Of a DNA stretch of 64,000 nt, positions 1-9,815 are shown one piece after another (the first letter of the stretch is position 1; each line of letters opens with the position of its first letter). The DNA comes from Marinobacterium sp. GTDB lineage: Bacteria > Pseudomonadota > Gammaproteobacteria > Pseudomonadales > Balneatricaceae. Below the pieces are notes generated by a model. The model was not told the DNA's origin and did no database searches. It worked only from the letters and a program-made list of their open reading frames with translations. The translations under genes were made by a program, and so were the position numbers. The stretch is from positions 1 to 64,000 of the forward strand of contig JAOXSF010000041.1 in assembly GCA_025800125.1 (NCBI GenBank). Reading direction: 5' to 3'.

Positions 1-1
1 C

Positions 2-2737
2 TGGCTGGAAAACACTAACAACCTGTCCCGTTTGCAGCTAGAAATTGAGCAGCAGCAAAAGCAGCGGTTGAACGCTGAGATGATTGCAACGCTTCAGTAT
101 ATTGAGCGGCTGCGAGAAGAATCCCGGCAACGACTGAAAGCTACAGTACAGGATCATGTCATACAGGCCTGGACCGTGTCTGACCAGCTTTATCGCCGTT
201 TTCAGGCAGATTTGTCTACAGCTGAACTGCGGCAACTTATACGTGAGACCTTACGTGATGTCCGGTTTCTCAGTGGGCGGGGTTATCTTTTTGTTGATCA
301 TGTTGATGGGCAAATGATACTGAACCCGTTGAAGCCTGAACTTGAAGGGCATTCAGGCCCTCTGCTACAGGATGACCAAGGGCGTCCTATTATGGATATT
401 CTTCTGGAAGCGGTAAATAACCCACAGGGGAGAGGGTTTGCTGAGTATCGCTGGTATCCGCCAGGAGAAGCTTTGATGCAGGAAAAAGTCAGCTATATTC
501 AGCGCTTTGAGCCTTTGAACTGGATTATTGGTGCAGGGGATTATCTGCACCATATGGAAGCAGAGCTACGCAGAGGGGTGTTATCGCAGCTAGCCGGGCA
601 GCGGGCCGCAGGTGTTGGGGAATTTATGGTGCTGGACCAGGCTGGTGAGCCTCTGGTGTCTGGGATGACTTCCTATTTTGGGCAGTTGGCACCACAGCGA
701 CAGCGTGAAGTAACAGAGCGTCTGTTAAATCAGGCAGCACTTGGTGGTGGTACGTTGCGATTGAATTTATCTGCTGATGTTGCCTCGGAGCACAAAGCGC
801 TGGTTCAGGTGGTATCGGTTCCTGAATGGAACTGGATTCTGGTGGCTGTGATGTACCATCATGACCTGCAGGCATTGTTACAGGCGCAGATGCTGGCGCA
901 GGAGGTTGAGCAGAAGGAGGCGTTGCGATGGTTGCTGATGTCTGCATTTATAAGTGGTGTTGTGACGTTGCTGGTTGCGTGGCTATTTGCTCGCTGGCTC
1001 AGCCGTGGCGTAAAAGGGTATCAGCGTGATCTCAAGCAGCAGCAGGTACAGCTGGAGATTGCCGCACGGGTATTTGAGGCGTCAAGTGAGGGCATGCTGG
1101 TCTGTGGCCCGGATAATCGCATAATTGCAGTAAATGAAGCGTTTTGCCGAATTACGGGTTATCAGCGTGATGATGTGGTTGGTCGTAATCCATCGTTTAT
1201 GGCATCTGGTACCCATGCCCCTGAGTTTTATTCGCGTCTCTGGAGTCAGTTACTGGCAACAGGGCGCTGGCAGGGCGAAATATGGAATCGACGCAAGGAT
1301 CAATCGTTGTTTCCTGAGTGGTTGACGATCTCTGTTTGCCGTGACAGTGCCGGACAGATACAGAACTTCATTGGTACGTTAACAGACTTGAGTGAGCATA
1401 AGCGCACAGAACAGCGGTTGCGGTATCTGGCAGAGCATGACCCCCTGACTGACCTGCCTAACCGCTTTCTGTTGGCTGATCGTGTCAGTCAGGCGGTAAT
1501 ACAGCTACGTCGTTATGGTGGCTATCTGGCATTACTCTACATTGATCTTGATCGCTTTCGTGATGTCAATGAAGCATTGGGGCATGGGTTGGGTGATCAG
1601 GTCTTACGTGAAATTGGTCAACGGCTTGTCGGTCAGGTGCGTTTGTCGGATACGGTGGCCAGGCTTGGTGGTGATGAATTTGCGGTGTTGATGGTTCGAC
1701 CAGAAAAGCCAGAGCATATCGCCGCGTTGGCTACACGATTAATGGACGCGATTGCGCAGCCGTTGGCGGGTATTGCTGATGAGCTGGTGATCACTCCGAG
1801 TGTGGGTATATCAGTTTTTCCAGATGATGGTGACGAGTTTCAGGTGCTACTGCGTCATGCTGAAACGGCATTACGTTATGCCAGGCTGGATGGTCGTAAT
1901 GGTTTCCGTTTCTATACGGCCAGTATGAATGACCAGGTTTCCAGCCGGTTGCAGTTGGAGTCTGATCTGCGCAGAGCTCTGAAGCAAGGGGAGTTCGAAC
2001 TCTATTATCAGCCGCTGTATAGCCTTGATAAGGATGAACTGAAAGGCTGTGAAGCGTTAATTCGTTGGCATCACCCGCTGCGGGGGGCTGTGAGCCCAGC
2101 AGAGTTTGTGCCGATCATAGAAGAAAATGGCATGATCGTCGAAATTGGTAGCTGGGTGCTGGAGGAGGCCTGTCGTCAGGGGGCGGAATGGATTGCGCGT
2201 GGATACCAGCCTCTTGCCATCGCAGTCAATGTGTCTGCTCGCCAGTTTGCTGTGGATTTGCCCGGACTGGTTGAGCGAGTGCTGGAAAAAACAGGCTTTG
2301 ACGCATCCTTACTGGTTATAGAAGTAACAGAGACTCTGTTGATTGATGATGTTGAGCAGGCCGAGGCTGGATTGAAAGCCTTGCGACGTATGGGTGTCAG
2401 CATTGCGCTGGATGATTTCGGTACTGGGTATTCAAGCCTTTCCTATCTTAAACGATTTTCGCTGGATCGCTTGAAAATTGATCAGGCATTTACAGCGGGT
2501 GTACCAGCGGATATAGATGATACTGCACTCACTTCTTCCATTCTGGATATAGCGCGTCACTTGCGATTGGCGACAGTGGCTGAAGGTATAGAGACCGCAG
2601 CGCAACGTGATTTTCTGAGAGCTGCTGGCTGTGATCTGGGGCAAGGGTATTTTTATGCGCGCCCGGAGCCTGCAGAAAATTTTGAAGCATTACTTATCCC
2701 GGCCACGGCTGAGAACCCGCGTTTGTCTGGGGCTTGA
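2..2737 (+). CDS. Cache-PAS-GGDEF-EAL c-di-GMP turnover protein (5' end outside window)
   Basis: Membrane-bound cyclic-di-GMP signalling protein. The reading frame is open from base 2, so the N-terminus, including the first membrane helix, is outside the window. Counting residues from the TTG at 32: a periplasmic Cache-type sensor (about 60-290, with two similar 'GYLFVDH...LNW' and 'FMVLDQ...WNW' style halves), a membrane helix near 299-320, a PAS domain (about 345-455), a GGDEF domain with intact GGDEF motif at about 546, and an EAL domain with EALIRW at about 674 and DDFGTGYSS at about 794. Both catalytic motifs look intact, so cyclase, phosphodiesterase or dual activity are all possible; EAL motifs this complete usually mean phosphodiesterase activity. 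The next gene is on the opposite strand. Domain calls are confident; the ligand is unknown. Confidence 0.9.
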   Translation, partial: WLENTNNLSRLQLEIEQQQKQRLNAEMIATLQYIERLREESRQRLKATVQDHVIQAWTVSDQLYRRFQADLSTAELRQLIRETLRDVRFLSGRGYLFVDHVDGQMILNPLKPELEGHSGPLLQDDQGRPIMDILLEAVNNPQGRGFAEYRWYPPGEALMQEKVSYIQRFEPLNWIIGAGDYLHHMEAELRRGVLSQLAGQRAAGVGEFMVLDQAGEPLVSGMTSYFGQLAPQRQREVTERLLNQAALGGGTLRLNLSADVASEHKALVQVVSVPEWNWILVAVMYHHDLQALLQAQMLAQEVEQKEALRWLLMSAFISGVVTLLVAWLFARWLSRGVKGYQRDLKQQQVQLEIAARVFEASSEGMLVCGPDNRIIAVNEAFCRITGYQRDDVVGRNPSFMASGTHAPEFYSRLWSQLLATGRWQGEIWNRRKDQSLFPEWLTISVCRDSAGQIQNFIGTLTDLSEHKRTEQRLRYLAEHDPLTDLPNRFLLADRVSQAVIQLRRYGGYLALLYIDLDRFRDVNEALGHGLGDQVLREIGQRLVGQVRLSDTVARLGGDEFAVLMVRPEKPEHIAALATRLMDAIAQPLAGIADELVITPSVGISVFPDDGDEFQVLLRHAETALRYARLDGRNGFRFYTASMNDQVSSRLQLESDLRRALKQGEFELYYQPLYSLDKDELKGCEALIRWHHPLRGAVSPAEFVPIIEENGMIVEIGSWVLEEACRQGAEWIARGYQPLAIAVNVSARQFAVDLPGLVERVLEKTGFDASLLVIEVTETLLIDDVEQAEAGLKALRRMGVSIALDDFGTGYSSLSYLKRFSLDRLKIDQAFTAGVPADIDDTALTSSILDIARHLRLATVAEGIETAAQRDFLRAAGCDLGQGYFYARPEPAENFEALLIPATAENPRLSGA

Positions 2738-2849
2738 TCGTTTGGTGTTGGGTAGCTCTGGAAGTGTATGAAGATATTTGGCTGATCGTCGCTCTCTGGC
2801 CGCCAGCCTGAAGTCTGGATCAGGCTGGGTCTCGGTGTTGATGACTCAT

Positions 2850-3131
2850 TCAGTCATGACGTTCAGTAACTTCCAGCAGGTGGAAGCCGAATTGAGTTTG
2901 CACGGGTCCTTGTACCGTTTTCAGTGGGGCGCTGAAAACAACCTTGTCAAATTCAGGTACCATCTGGCCCCTGCCAAAGCGGCCCAGATCTCCGCCCTGG
3001 CCACCGGACGGGCATAGTGAATGCTCTCTTGCAAGAGACGCAAAGTCCTCTCCAGCATCAATTCGCGCCTTGAGCGAAAGGCACTCCGCTTCGGTGGCAA
3101 CCAGAATATGGCGCGCTGTGGCGTTGGTCAT
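2850..3131 (-). CDS. ppiC: Peptidyl-prolyl cis-trans isomerase C (parvulin)
   Basis: Small cytoplasmic parvulin that catalyses cis-trans isomerisation of prolyl peptide bonds. The 93-residue product has the length of E. coli PpiC and its landmarks: ARHILV at the start, the HSLCPSG and GGDLGRFGRGQMVPEFD blocks, and the C-terminal TQFGFHLLEV strand. The longer frame could begin at 3155, but a GGAGG Shine-Dalgarno lies about 8 bases before the ATG at 3131, which fixes the start there. It is a single-domain protein with no signal peptide, so it is the cytosolic PpiC type and not SurA or PpiD. It is convergent with the c-di-GMP gene and divergent from rsuA. Confidence 0.93.
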   Translation of the reverse strand: MTNATARHILVATEAECLSLKARIDAGEDFASLAREHSLCPSGGQGGDLGRFGRGQMVPEFDKVVFSAPLKTVQGPVQTQFGFHLLEVTERHD

Positions 3132-3162
3132 AGTGTTTTCCTCCGTTGGCAACATGTTCTGC

Positions 3163-3203
3163 TGATAACAGCTCTTGTTGATAACAGCTGATCGTTGATA
3201 ACA
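3163..3203. repeat. Triplicated TGATAACA-containing short tandem repeat
   Basis: TGATAACA occurs at 3163-3170, 3179-3186 and 3196-3203, spaced 16 and 17 bases, with AGCT following the first two copies. It lies in the divergent promoter gap between ppiC and rsuA. It may be a slippage product or may carry operator sites. Confidence 0.7.
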
Positions 3204-3374
3204 AGTGTAGCCAGAGTTCCTGCTCTGGTGCTGTCTTCATCGTTATCTTTAATCTTGCTTGCTGGTTACTGCTGCCATTCTGCTATGTTTATTCGGCATC
3301 CGCTGGCTGGTTTCAGGTGCTAGTGATGTTGCGGGTGGGCGTATGTGGTGTCAGAGGGTGGCATAATATGCTGC

Positions 3375-4073
3375 ATGAAACTTGATCAATTTATTCGTAA
3401 GCAGACCGGATGTAGCCAGAGACAGGCGCGTCACTGGATTATTGAAGGGCAGGTAGAGCTTTCAGGTGTTGTTACGCGGGATTGTCGTATCAAGGTAACC
3501 CGGTTTTGTACGGTGTTGTTACGCGGGGAAGTTCTGCAACGGCAGGAAGCACATTATCTGATGTTACATAAGCCTGAGGGGTATCTCAGTGCAACCTGTG
3601 ACGCCCAGCATAAAGTTGTGTTGTCACTATTGCCGCAGGAGTTGCAAGCAGAACTGCATATCGCCGGGCGATTGGATCTTCAGAGCACAGGTTTGCTGGT
3701 GTTGACCAATGATGGGCGTTGGTCGCGCTGTCTGACTGCGCCACAGCAGAAATTGGCCAAGGTGTACCGGCTGGAAACGTTATGGCCCATTACACCTGAA
3801 ACCGCCGCTGTATTTGAGCAAGGGGTCTGGTTCGAGTCTGAAGGTTTGCGTACACAACCGGCTCAGCTGGAAATTCTGGGGCGGCGCGAAGCGCGTCTGA
3901 CTATTTATGAGGGGCGTTATCATCAGGTCAAGAGAATGTTTCAGGCGGTCGATAATATGGTTTTATCACTGCATCGTGAGTCGATGGGTGGAATTACACT
4001 GGATGCTGCGCTACCGGCAGGAGCGTGGCGGCGACTGACGCAGGCTGAAGTGGCATCTGTGCCTGTAAGGTAA
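3375..4073 (+). CDS. rsuA: 16S rRNA pseudouridine synthase RsuA
   Basis: Converts uridine 516 of 16S rRNA to pseudouridine. The 232-residue product has the two RsuA-family parts: an N-terminal S4 RNA-binding domain (residues 1-60; MKLDQFIRKQ start) and the synthase domain with the catalytic motif AGRLDLQSTGLL, catalytic Asp at 101 (Asp102 in E. coli). EGRYHQVKRMF and LHRESMGGITLD are also family blocks. Length matches E. coli RsuA (231). An upstream GTG at 3345 would add ten residues without similarity, so the ATG at 3375 is preferred. The gene appears monocistronic. RluE/RluF are related, but length and ending fit RsuA better. Confidence 0.9.
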   Translation: MKLDQFIRKQTGCSQRQARHWIIEGQVELSGVVTRDCRIKVTRFCTVLLRGEVLQRQEAHYLMLHKPEGYLSATCDAQHKVVLSLLPQELQAELHIAGRLDLQSTGLLVLTNDGRWSRCLTAPQQKLAKVYRLETLWPITPETAAVFEQGVWFESEGLRTQPAQLEILGRREARLTIYEGRYHQVKRMFQAVDNMVLSLHRESMGGITLDAALPAGAWRRLTQAEVASVPVR

Positions 4074-4092
4074 GGGTTGTGTCGCTTATGTA

Positions 4093-4129
4093 TTTTTTAA
4101 AAATGCGTTCTGGTTGCCAGAACGCATTT
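4093..4129. terminator. Bidirectional terminator between rsuA and the chemoreceptor
   Basis: A perfect 13-bp stem, AAATGCGTTCTGG at 4101-4113 and its complement at 4117-4129, with a 3-base loop. On the minus strand the stem is followed by a T-rich stretch, so it best serves the chemoreceptor gene; rsuA on the other strand also runs into it. Confidence 0.8.
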
Positions 4130-4174
4130 CGTACAACTCTGACCTCCCCGGTTTAATCAGGGTAACGTGCTGGA

Positions 4175-6043
4175 TTAAATCGTGAAATGGTTCAGTGCCT
4201 GTTTCTGGCTTTCAACATGACTAAGCTGGGTGTCTATATCCTGGCGTGTCTGCTGGGCCCGGTCTGACACTGTGGCGCAGATATCACGAATGCGAACTGT
4301 ATTCTTGTTGATCTCTTCTGATACCGAACTCTGCTGTTCTGCGGCAGATGCGATCTGAGTGTTCATCGCGGTAATCTGGTGCATGGATGTTGTAATGTCT
4401 GTGAATGACGCAGCCAGTTGCTGAGAGCGTTCTACGGCATTAACTACGACCTCTTTACTGTTTGTCATGGTTTCTACAGCAGAGCGTGTGCCGTTTTGCA
4501 GCTGCTCGATCATTTGGCGGATTTCTGTGGTTGACTCGGTCGTGCGATGTGCCAGTGTTCGCACTTCATCGGCTACAACGGCAAAGCCTCTTCCCTGTTC
4601 GCCTGCACGTGCTGCCTCAATGGCAGCGTTCAGCGCCAGCAAGTTGGTCTGATCGGCTATGTCGTTAATAACGGCGAGGATAGACTCGATGTTATCTGAG
4701 GCGCTTTCCAGTGTACGTACCACGTCAACTGCGTCATCGACATGGGCTGAAAGGTGGCTGATCGATTCGCTGGTCTGTTGTAGTGAAAGCCCACCTTCCT
4801 CGACTGACTTTTCGGCACTGGCAACAGCTTGTGCTGCCTGGCGGGCATTCCCTGCAACCTGAGTCGCGCTGGCAGCCATCTCGTTCATGGCCGCAGCCAG
4901 CATTTCCAGTTCGTCCAGCTGGTGTCCCATATCTGTACTGGAAGCGCGGGCACCATCTGATGATTGATGTGTGGCCTGGTTAATCTGATCACTAGCACTG
5001 ATAACATCCTGGATAAGATTGCGTAGTCTGGCTGTAAATGTGTTGAAGTGCTGTGCCAGTGCTGCAAACTCTGGTTCACAGTTAGTATCCAGCTGGCGGG
5101 TCAGATCGCCATCGCCTGCGGCAATATCGTGCAGAGCATGTTCCAGATTGATGATCGGGCGCATCAGGGACTTAAGTATTAATGTCAGTGCCGCGACACC
5201 GATCAGGACTGATACTACCGTGATAATCAGACTGCTTAGTGCCATCTCGTCTACAACTGACATCATCTGGCCTTTGTTTAGCAGAACACCAACATACCAT
5301 GGCATGCTGGCTGTTCTTTTCAGGATCAGATTATACGCAGTACCCTTAATTGTGACGGTTTGTACACCTTCGCGGATCTGTGCCGACGGTATGTAATGGC
5401 TAATGTTCTGACCATTAAAGCTGCTGTCCGGGTGGGAGATGGTATTGCCGTTTGCCGAAATCATAAACGCATAGCCTGCATCCATCAGATCGACACGATT
5501 CAGCATCTGTGACAGCCCTGCCAGACTGACATCAAAAAAGGATGCACCATAAAACTGTCCCTGATTCTGCATCGGTGCGGCAACAGAGATAAGAATTTCA
5601 CCTGTACCCGCGTCTTCATAAGGTTCTGTAATAGAGGTGCGATTCTGTTGGCGGGCTAGGGCATACCAGGCGCGACGGCGTGGATCCCAGTCAGAGGGGC
5701 GCGCCCAGCTGGGATCGCTGATAACAGCGTGTCCCTGGTTTTCATAACCGATACCAATTAACAAAAACTGGCGAGCCAGTTCTGGCTGGCGTATGAGGCG
5801 AGCGACTTCATCATCTGAAGTGGCCTGGTTAACCAGATTGGTGACCAGCGTGGCCTGGCTGATATAGCCTTGTAGTGTTGCATCGACGGTTTGTGCTATG
5901 CCGCTGACAATTTCATCAGAGCTGCCTTCAATCTGCGCTTCCATGCTGGTGCTGACTCGAGTTGTCTGATTGATGGCTGAGATAGAAAGTGCCAGAACCA
6001 GAATCAGTGATACGGCCAGCACAATCTTATGGCTGAATTTCAT
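4175..6043 (-). CDS. Methyl-accepting chemotaxis protein with dCache sensor
   Basis: Transmembrane chemoreceptor, 622 residues: membrane helix (about 7-25), periplasmic dCache_1 sensor (about 30-260), second helix (about 264-286), HAMP, then a long cytoplasmic signalling coiled coil whose hairpin tip ([20 protein letters not shown], near 455-480) binds CheA and CheW. The sensor contains DPRRRAWY, followed by EPYED and a later FFDVSL; this spacing of Arg, Trp, Tyr and Asp resembles the amino-acid-binding motif of dCache_1 receptors such as PctA, so an amino acid ligand is a reasonable inference. The frame could begin at 6172, but the ATG at 6043 places the membrane helix at the N-terminus as the family requires. 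No che genes lie nearby. Confidence 0.9.
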   Translation of the reverse strand: MKFSHKIVLAVSLILVLALSISAINQTTRVSTSMEAQIEGSSDEIVSGIAQTVDATLQGYISQATLVTNLVNQATSDDEVARLIRQPELARQFLLIGIGYENQGHAVISDPSWARPSDWDPRRRAWYALARQQNRTSITEPYEDAGTGEILISVAAPMQNQGQFYGASFFDVSLAGLSQMLNRVDLMDAGYAFMISANGNTISHPDSSFNGQNISHYIPSAQIREGVQTVTIKGTAYNLILKRTASMPWYVGVLLNKGQMMSVVDEMALSSLIITVVSVLIGVAALTLILKSLMRPIINLEHALHDIAAGDGDLTRQLDTNCEPEFAALAQHFNTFTARLRNLIQDVISASDQINQATHQSSDGARASSTDMGHQLDELEMLAAAMNEMAASATQVAGNARQAAQAVASAEKSVEEGGLSLQQTSESISHLSAHVDDAVDVVRTLESASDNIESILAVINDIADQTNLLALNAAIEAARAGEQGRGFAVVADEVRTLAHRTTESTTEIRQMIEQLQNGTRSAVETMTNSKEVVVNAVERSQQLAASFTDITTSMHQITAMNTQIASAAEQQSSVSEEINKNTVRIRDICATVSDRAQQTRQDIDTQLSHVESQKQALNHFTI

Positions 6044-6316
6044 ATCTGCGTTACTCGTTATAGTTATTTCTGGATACAAGAGTGACCGTCCGTTGTATTG
6101 GAGGGCACTGTGGGGGCTGTCGAGTACTGTGCAGGGGGTAACAGAGGCCTGTCGTTTACTCAAATTGAACAAATCTAGACCAAATTAGCACTCGGCCAGC
6201 AAGGTTAGGCTAACAGTGAGAGGTTTCACAATTAAAATTAACAGCAAGCTCTGTACTTAAGATTGTAAATATTTATTAAGTAACTTCGCTTCTTGCTGGC
6301 TTTTTGCTGGTGAGGG

Positions 6317-6348
6317 CATGTGTCGTAGGTAACATGTGTCGTAGGTAA
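6317..6348. repeat. Perfect 16-bp tandem duplication
   Basis: CATGTGTCGTAGGTAA occurs at 6317-6332 and again directly at 6333-6348, between the chemoreceptor and folX. No coding function is seen. Confidence 0.85.
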
Positions 6349-6457
6349 ATAATTACATCGACATGGGGCTGACTGTTGTATCCTGATGCGCAACGCACAG
6401 GGCAGGTATATTTGAAGTCTGTGCTGGCAGATATGAACTCTGAAAAGGATACAGAGA

Positions 6458-6823
6458 ATGAGACTTGAAGAAGCAGTAATCAATATCACCGATCTGCGTT
6501 TGAGAACCTACATTGGTTTTAACCCGGAAGAGCTGGAAAAGAAACAGGATGTCATCATCAATGTAGAGATTGCCTATCAAGCTGATCAAGCCTGCCATAC
6601 AGATGAGGAAGGGCAGGCACTAAACTATAAGGTGATAACGAAAGCGATTATCTCCCACGTTGAAGAAGGGCGTTTCCGGTTACTGGAAAAGTTGACGTCT
6701 GATTTGCTGGAAATAGCGATGGATTCCTCCATGGTAACCCGTGCGAGTGTGCGTGTTGATAAGCCCCATGCTCTGCGCTTTGCTGACTCTGTTTCGCTTA
6801 CGCTGTCGGCCCGGCGAGATTAA
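6458..6823 (+). CDS. folX: Dihydroneopterin triphosphate 2'-epimerase
   Basis: Epimerises the 2'-hydroxyl of 7,8-dihydroneopterin triphosphate to the monapterin form, in pterin metabolism beside the folate route. The 121-residue protein has the tunnelling-fold FolB/FolX pattern: LRLRTYIGFNPEE near the N-terminus, QDVIINV, the substrate-contacting ALNYKVITK block, RFRLLEKLT, and VDKPHALRFADSVSLTLS at the end. These blocks are closer to E. coli FolX (120 residues) than to FolB aldolase. A purine-rich GGATACAGAGA precedes the ATG. It stands alone and converges with the amino acid ABC transporter operon. Confidence 0.88.
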   Translation: MRLEEAVINITDLRLRTYIGFNPEELEKKQDVIINVEIAYQADQACHTDEEGQALNYKVITKAIISHVEEGRFRLLEKLTSDLLEIAMDSSMVTRASVRVDKPHALRFADSVSLTLSARRD

Positions 6824-6851
6824 TTGCGCTGCTTTGATACTGCGGATAAAT

Positions 6852-6872
6852 GCCCCGGCCGCCTGTCGGGGC
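6852..6872 (+). terminator. Probable folX terminator hairpin
   Basis: GCCCCG at 6852-6857 pairs with CGGGGC at 6867-6872, followed by a TTGTGTGCCTTT stretch. The U-tract is imperfect, so this is a weak call. Confidence 0.45.
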
Positions 6873-6886
6873 TTGTGTGCCTTTAG

Positions 6887-6924
6887 ATACCAGAGAGGCT
6901 CGCTATATACCAGAGAGGCTCGCT
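6887..6924. repeat. 18-bp direct repeat, period 20
   Basis: ATACCAGAGAGGCTCGCT at 6887-6904 recurs at 6907-6924 with two bases between. It lies between the convergent folX and ABC ATPase genes. Confidence 0.8.
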
Positions 6925-6934
6925 GGGGTGTGGC

Positions 6935-7684
6935 TCAGAGAATTTTAGACAGGAACTGCTGCAAGCGCGGGTGTTCCGGGTTATCAAAAAACGCATCCGG
7001 TTTTTCGTCAACCAGCAAAGCACCTTCTTCCATAAACAGTACCCGATCAGCTACTTCACGGGCAAACCCCATTTCGTGAGTGACCACAACCATGGTCATT
7101 CCTTCTGCGGCCAGGCTTTTCATGACATCCAGTACTTCGCCAACCATTTCTGGGTCCAGTGCTGAAGTGGGTTCGTCAAACAGCATAATATCTGGGCGCA
7201 TAGCCAGTGCGCGAGCAATAGCAACACGCTGCATCTGACCACCAGATAGCTGTGATGGGTAATTCTCCATACGATCAGCCAGACCTACTTTATAAAGCAG
7301 CTCTCGAGCGTGCTCCTGCACTTCAGCCGGACTACGCTTTGCTACTTTCAGTGGCGCTAGCATCACATTTTCCAGTGCTGTTTTGTGTGGAAACAGATTG
7401 AAGCCCTGAAATACCATGCCAACATTTTCACGCAGTTTGTTGATGTTGGTACCACGGGCATACATGTCTACGCCATCAATGGTGATGGTGCCACTCTGGA
7501 TGGTTTCCAGCTGGTTCAGTGTGCGCAGGAAGGTGGACTTACCTGAGCCGGAAGGGCCAACAATGACAACGACTTCGCCGCGATGAACATTTGTTGTAAC
7601 GGCTTTCAGTGCATGGAGGGCGCCGTTGTTGTAGTACTTGTCGACCTTGTCGGCAATGATGATGTTATCAGCTGTATCAGTCAC
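6935..7684 (-). CDS. Polar amino acid ABC transporter, ATP-binding subunit (GlnQ/HisP type)
   Basis: Drives uptake of a polar amino acid through the adjacent permease. At 249 residues it has the length of GlnQ/HisP. Visible motifs are Walker A GPSGSGKS (about 39-46), signature [15 protein letters not shown] (about 146-160), Walker [15 protein letters not shown] and the switch His in [10 protein letters not shown]. It is the last gene of a minus-strand operon in the order binding protein, permease, ATPase, and its start overlaps the permease stop by 8 bases, implying translational coupling. The substrate cannot be read from the ATPase. Confidence 0.92.
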   Translation of the reverse strand: MTDTADNIIIADKVDKYYNNGALHALKAVTTNVHRGEVVVIVGPSGSGKSTFLRTLNQLETIQSGTITIDGVDMYARGTNINKLRENVGMVFQGFNLFPHKTALENVMLAPLKVAKRSPAEVQEHARELLYKVGLADRMENYPSQLSGGQMQRVAIARALAMRPDIMLFDEPTSALDPEMVGEVLDVMKSLAAEGMTMVVVTHEMGFAREVADRVLFMEEGALLVDEKPDAFFDNPEHPRLQQFLSKIL

Positions 7685-8624
7685 TGGCGGAGAGCCTCTT
7701 TTCCAGACGTTGAATAGCCCAGGACAGCGGGCCTGTCAGTAGCAGGTAGAGCAGGGCGACAACAAACCATATTTCAAGTGACGCAAAACTGCTGCCTGCG
7801 GCTTCGCGGCCAGCTTTTGTCAGATCGACAACAGCGATCACCGAGACCAGCGAAGAATCCTTGATCAGGTTGATAAACTGGCCTGCCAGTGGTGGCAGAG
7901 TGCGTTTGAATGCCTGCGGTAAAATTATGTATATCATCGCTTTGGGGTAACTCATACCCAGTGAGCGTGCGGCTTCCATCTGGCCAACTGGAATAGACTG
8001 TATTCCGGAGCGGACAATTTCTGCAATGTAGGCACCGGCAAAGACTGCCAGGCCTGCAACGCCTGCGGTGAATTTGTCCAGCTCAAGTACGGTGGCGATG
8101 AAAAAATAGGCTATAAACAGTTGAACCAGTAGTGGTGTGCCGCGAATGATTTCTATATAGACAATGGCCAGGTTGCGCAGAGCCGGGTTGGTGCTGATAC
8201 GCATCAGGCCGGTAATCAGGCCCAGTACCAGGGCGATTGCCAGTGAATATATAGAAATTTCGATGGTTATAAACAGGCCGTGGAGAATGGTGCCGAATTC
8301 CCATTGCTCAACGGTTGCCAGTATGTCGCCTTCAAATATCAGATCACCATCTGTGACCTCAAGGGTCGTATAGTCAGAGATCAGTACGGCAGGGTCGCCA
8401 TTATCCAGGTTAAGTACCAGTTGGCCATTTTCATTCAGCTCTATGGTGCCGTCACCGGGTGCGGTGATCTCTGCTGGGTCTGTATTAATGATGTATGAGG
8501 AAATGCGTTGCCAGTTCCATGGATAGTCAACTTTCTGGCTGACCAGCCAGGTGCTTAAAACGATCAGGCCCAGGCAGCCGGCAAATACCAGATGCCATAG
8601 CCATTTTTTTTGCGGTTCATGCAT
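7677..8624 (-). CDS. Polar amino acid ABC transporter permease with periplasmic insertion
   Basis: Inner-membrane channel subunit of the HisM/GlnP family. From the ATG at 8624 it has 315 residues, compared with about 220-240 for the family. After the first membrane helix (about 8-28) there is an insertion of about 80 hydrophilic, acidic residues containing a [12 protein letters not shown] stretch; the standard permease core then begins at about 110, with [15 protein letters not shown] and the EAA loop [14 protein letters not shown] that contacts the ATPase. A GTG at 8684 would extend the start by 20 residues unlike a membrane leader; neither start has a strong Shine-Dalgarno. A hairpin separates it from the upstream binding-protein gene, so it is probably made in lower amount. 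Confidence 0.88.
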   Translation of the reverse strand: MHEPQKKWLWHLVFAGCLGLIVLSTWLVSQKVDYPWNWQRISSYIINTDPAEITAPGDGTIELNENGQLVLNLDNGDPAVLISDYTTLEVTDGDLIFEGDILATVEQWEFGTILHGLFITIEISIYSLAIALVLGLITGLMRISTNPALRNLAIVYIEIIRGTPLLVQLFIAYFFIATVLELDKFTAGVAGLAVFAGAYIAEIVRSGIQSIPVGQMEAARSLGMSYPKAMIYIILPQAFKRTLPPLAGQFINLIKDSSLVSVIAVVDLTKAGREAAGSSFASLEIWFVVALLYLLLTGPLSWAIQRLEKRLSASD

Positions 8625-8702
8625 GGGTATATAGACCCCGGGTGATTGCAAGGTGGGGGGAAGCAGCCAGTGGTTACAGAACACCGGAACGACCGGGTGC
8701 TT

Positions 8703-8740
8703 AAAATAAAAAACTACAGCCTGCTATTCAGGCTGTAGTT
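8703..8740 (-). terminator. Attenuating terminator between binding-protein and permease genes
   Basis: A 12-bp perfect stem, AACTACAGCCTG at 8712-8723 and its complement at 8729-8740, with a 5-base loop. On the minus strand it is followed by a T-rich run (TTTTTTATTTT pattern). It lies inside the operon and probably lets only part of transcription reach the permease and ATPase, giving excess binding protein. Confidence 0.85.
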
Positions 8741-8769
8741 ATCAATGTACTGCTTATTATGAGGCTGAC

Positions 8770-9579
8770 TTATTGAACTTTCTTCAGCCAGGCATCAGAT
8801 TTGAACCACTTGTTGTAAACGCGATCGTAGGAGCCATCGCCCTTGATCTGGCGCAGGTAGTTGTTCAGGAAGTTCAGGAAGTCTGGGTCGCCCTTACGTA
8901 CCGCCCAGCCCAGTGGCTCGTAGGTGAATGGCTTTTCTATATGGCCCAGACGGGCTGCATCCTGAGAAGCACGCAGTGCGTTGTATGGCAGGTCATATAC
9001 GAAGGCGTCAGACTTGCCGTTGATTACGTCCAGTACGGCTTCGTCCTGGGTCTCAAACAGCGTGATGCTGGCTTTGCCCAGCATACGTTTGGTGGCCTGT
9101 TCGCCAGTTGTGCCCAGCTTGGTAGCCACTTTGTAGTCACCATCGTTGAGCTGTCTGTAGTTTGTGATCTTACCTTCCAGGTCTTTGCGCAGCAGGATTG
9201 TCTGGCCAATAACGACGTAAGGGTCGGCAAAGTTAACCTTCAGGTTACGCTGAGCTGTGATGGTCATACCACCCATGATGATGTCACATTTTTTAGTCAG
9301 CAGAGCTGGAATGATGCCATCCCATGCAATGTTTACTGGCTCAAACTTTACGCCCATCGCTTTGGACATCATTTTTGCCAGGTCAATATCAAAGCCGATG
9401 TACTGACCGTTTTTTGCACGCATTTCAAACGGCATATAGCCCGCATCGAAGCAGACCTGCATTGCGCCACGTTCCTGAATGGCATCCAGTGCTGACCCAG
9501 CAGCGCTGGCCTGACTGAAGGAAACGCTGGCAGCCAGCAGTACAGTTGCAGCCGTGACGGACTTGAACAGTTTTTTCAT
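8770..9579 (-). CDS. Periplasmic amino acid-binding protein (SBP_bac_3)
   Basis: Captures a polar amino acid in the periplasm and delivers it to the adjacent permease. The product is 269 residues with a Sec signal peptide (MKKLFKSVTA followed by a hydrophobic stretch and ASA cleavage near residue 27). The mature part begins with IQERGAMQVCFDAGYMPFE and has the family signature GFDIDLAKMM, then GGMTITAQRNLKVNFADPY and GWAVRKGD, the last two being typical of the two lobes. A longer frame from 9633 would bury the signal peptide, so the ATG at 9579 is used. First gene of the operon. Confidence 0.92.
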   Translation of the reverse strand: MKKLFKSVTAATVLLAASVSFSQASAAGSALDAIQERGAMQVCFDAGYMPFEMRAKNGQYIGFDIDLAKMMSKAMGVKFEPVNIAWDGIIPALLTKKCDIIMGGMTITAQRNLKVNFADPYVVIGQTILLRKDLEGKITNYRQLNDGDYKVATKLGTTGEQATKRMLGKASITLFETQDEAVLDVINGKSDAFVYDLPYNALRASQDAARLGHIEKPFTYEPLGWAVRKGDPDFLNFLNNYLRQIKGDGSYDRVYNKWFKSDAWLKKVQ

Positions 9580-9815
9580 GGTTGTGGGTACCTTATACGT
9601 TATTTTTCTGGTTGCCGTGTCTCTGATAGTCACTTTTACATGATTCCGGTCTGCCCAACCGGCGGGTGTTGCCCGAATCTGTCACACGGCAGGGTTTGAT
9701 TATCTGTGTGGCCTGTCGGGAATTCAAGTTATACCTGATGGTACAGGTATTGCAGCCGTGCCGGAGGGCGTTGTGTTGCCAGTAGTAAGATCGTATTGCC
9801 GATATTAAGAAGGTG

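Noticed and set aside
2778-3017. 79-residue open frame on the plus strand
   Set aside because: It lies antisense to ppiC, has no family features and no good ribosome-binding site.
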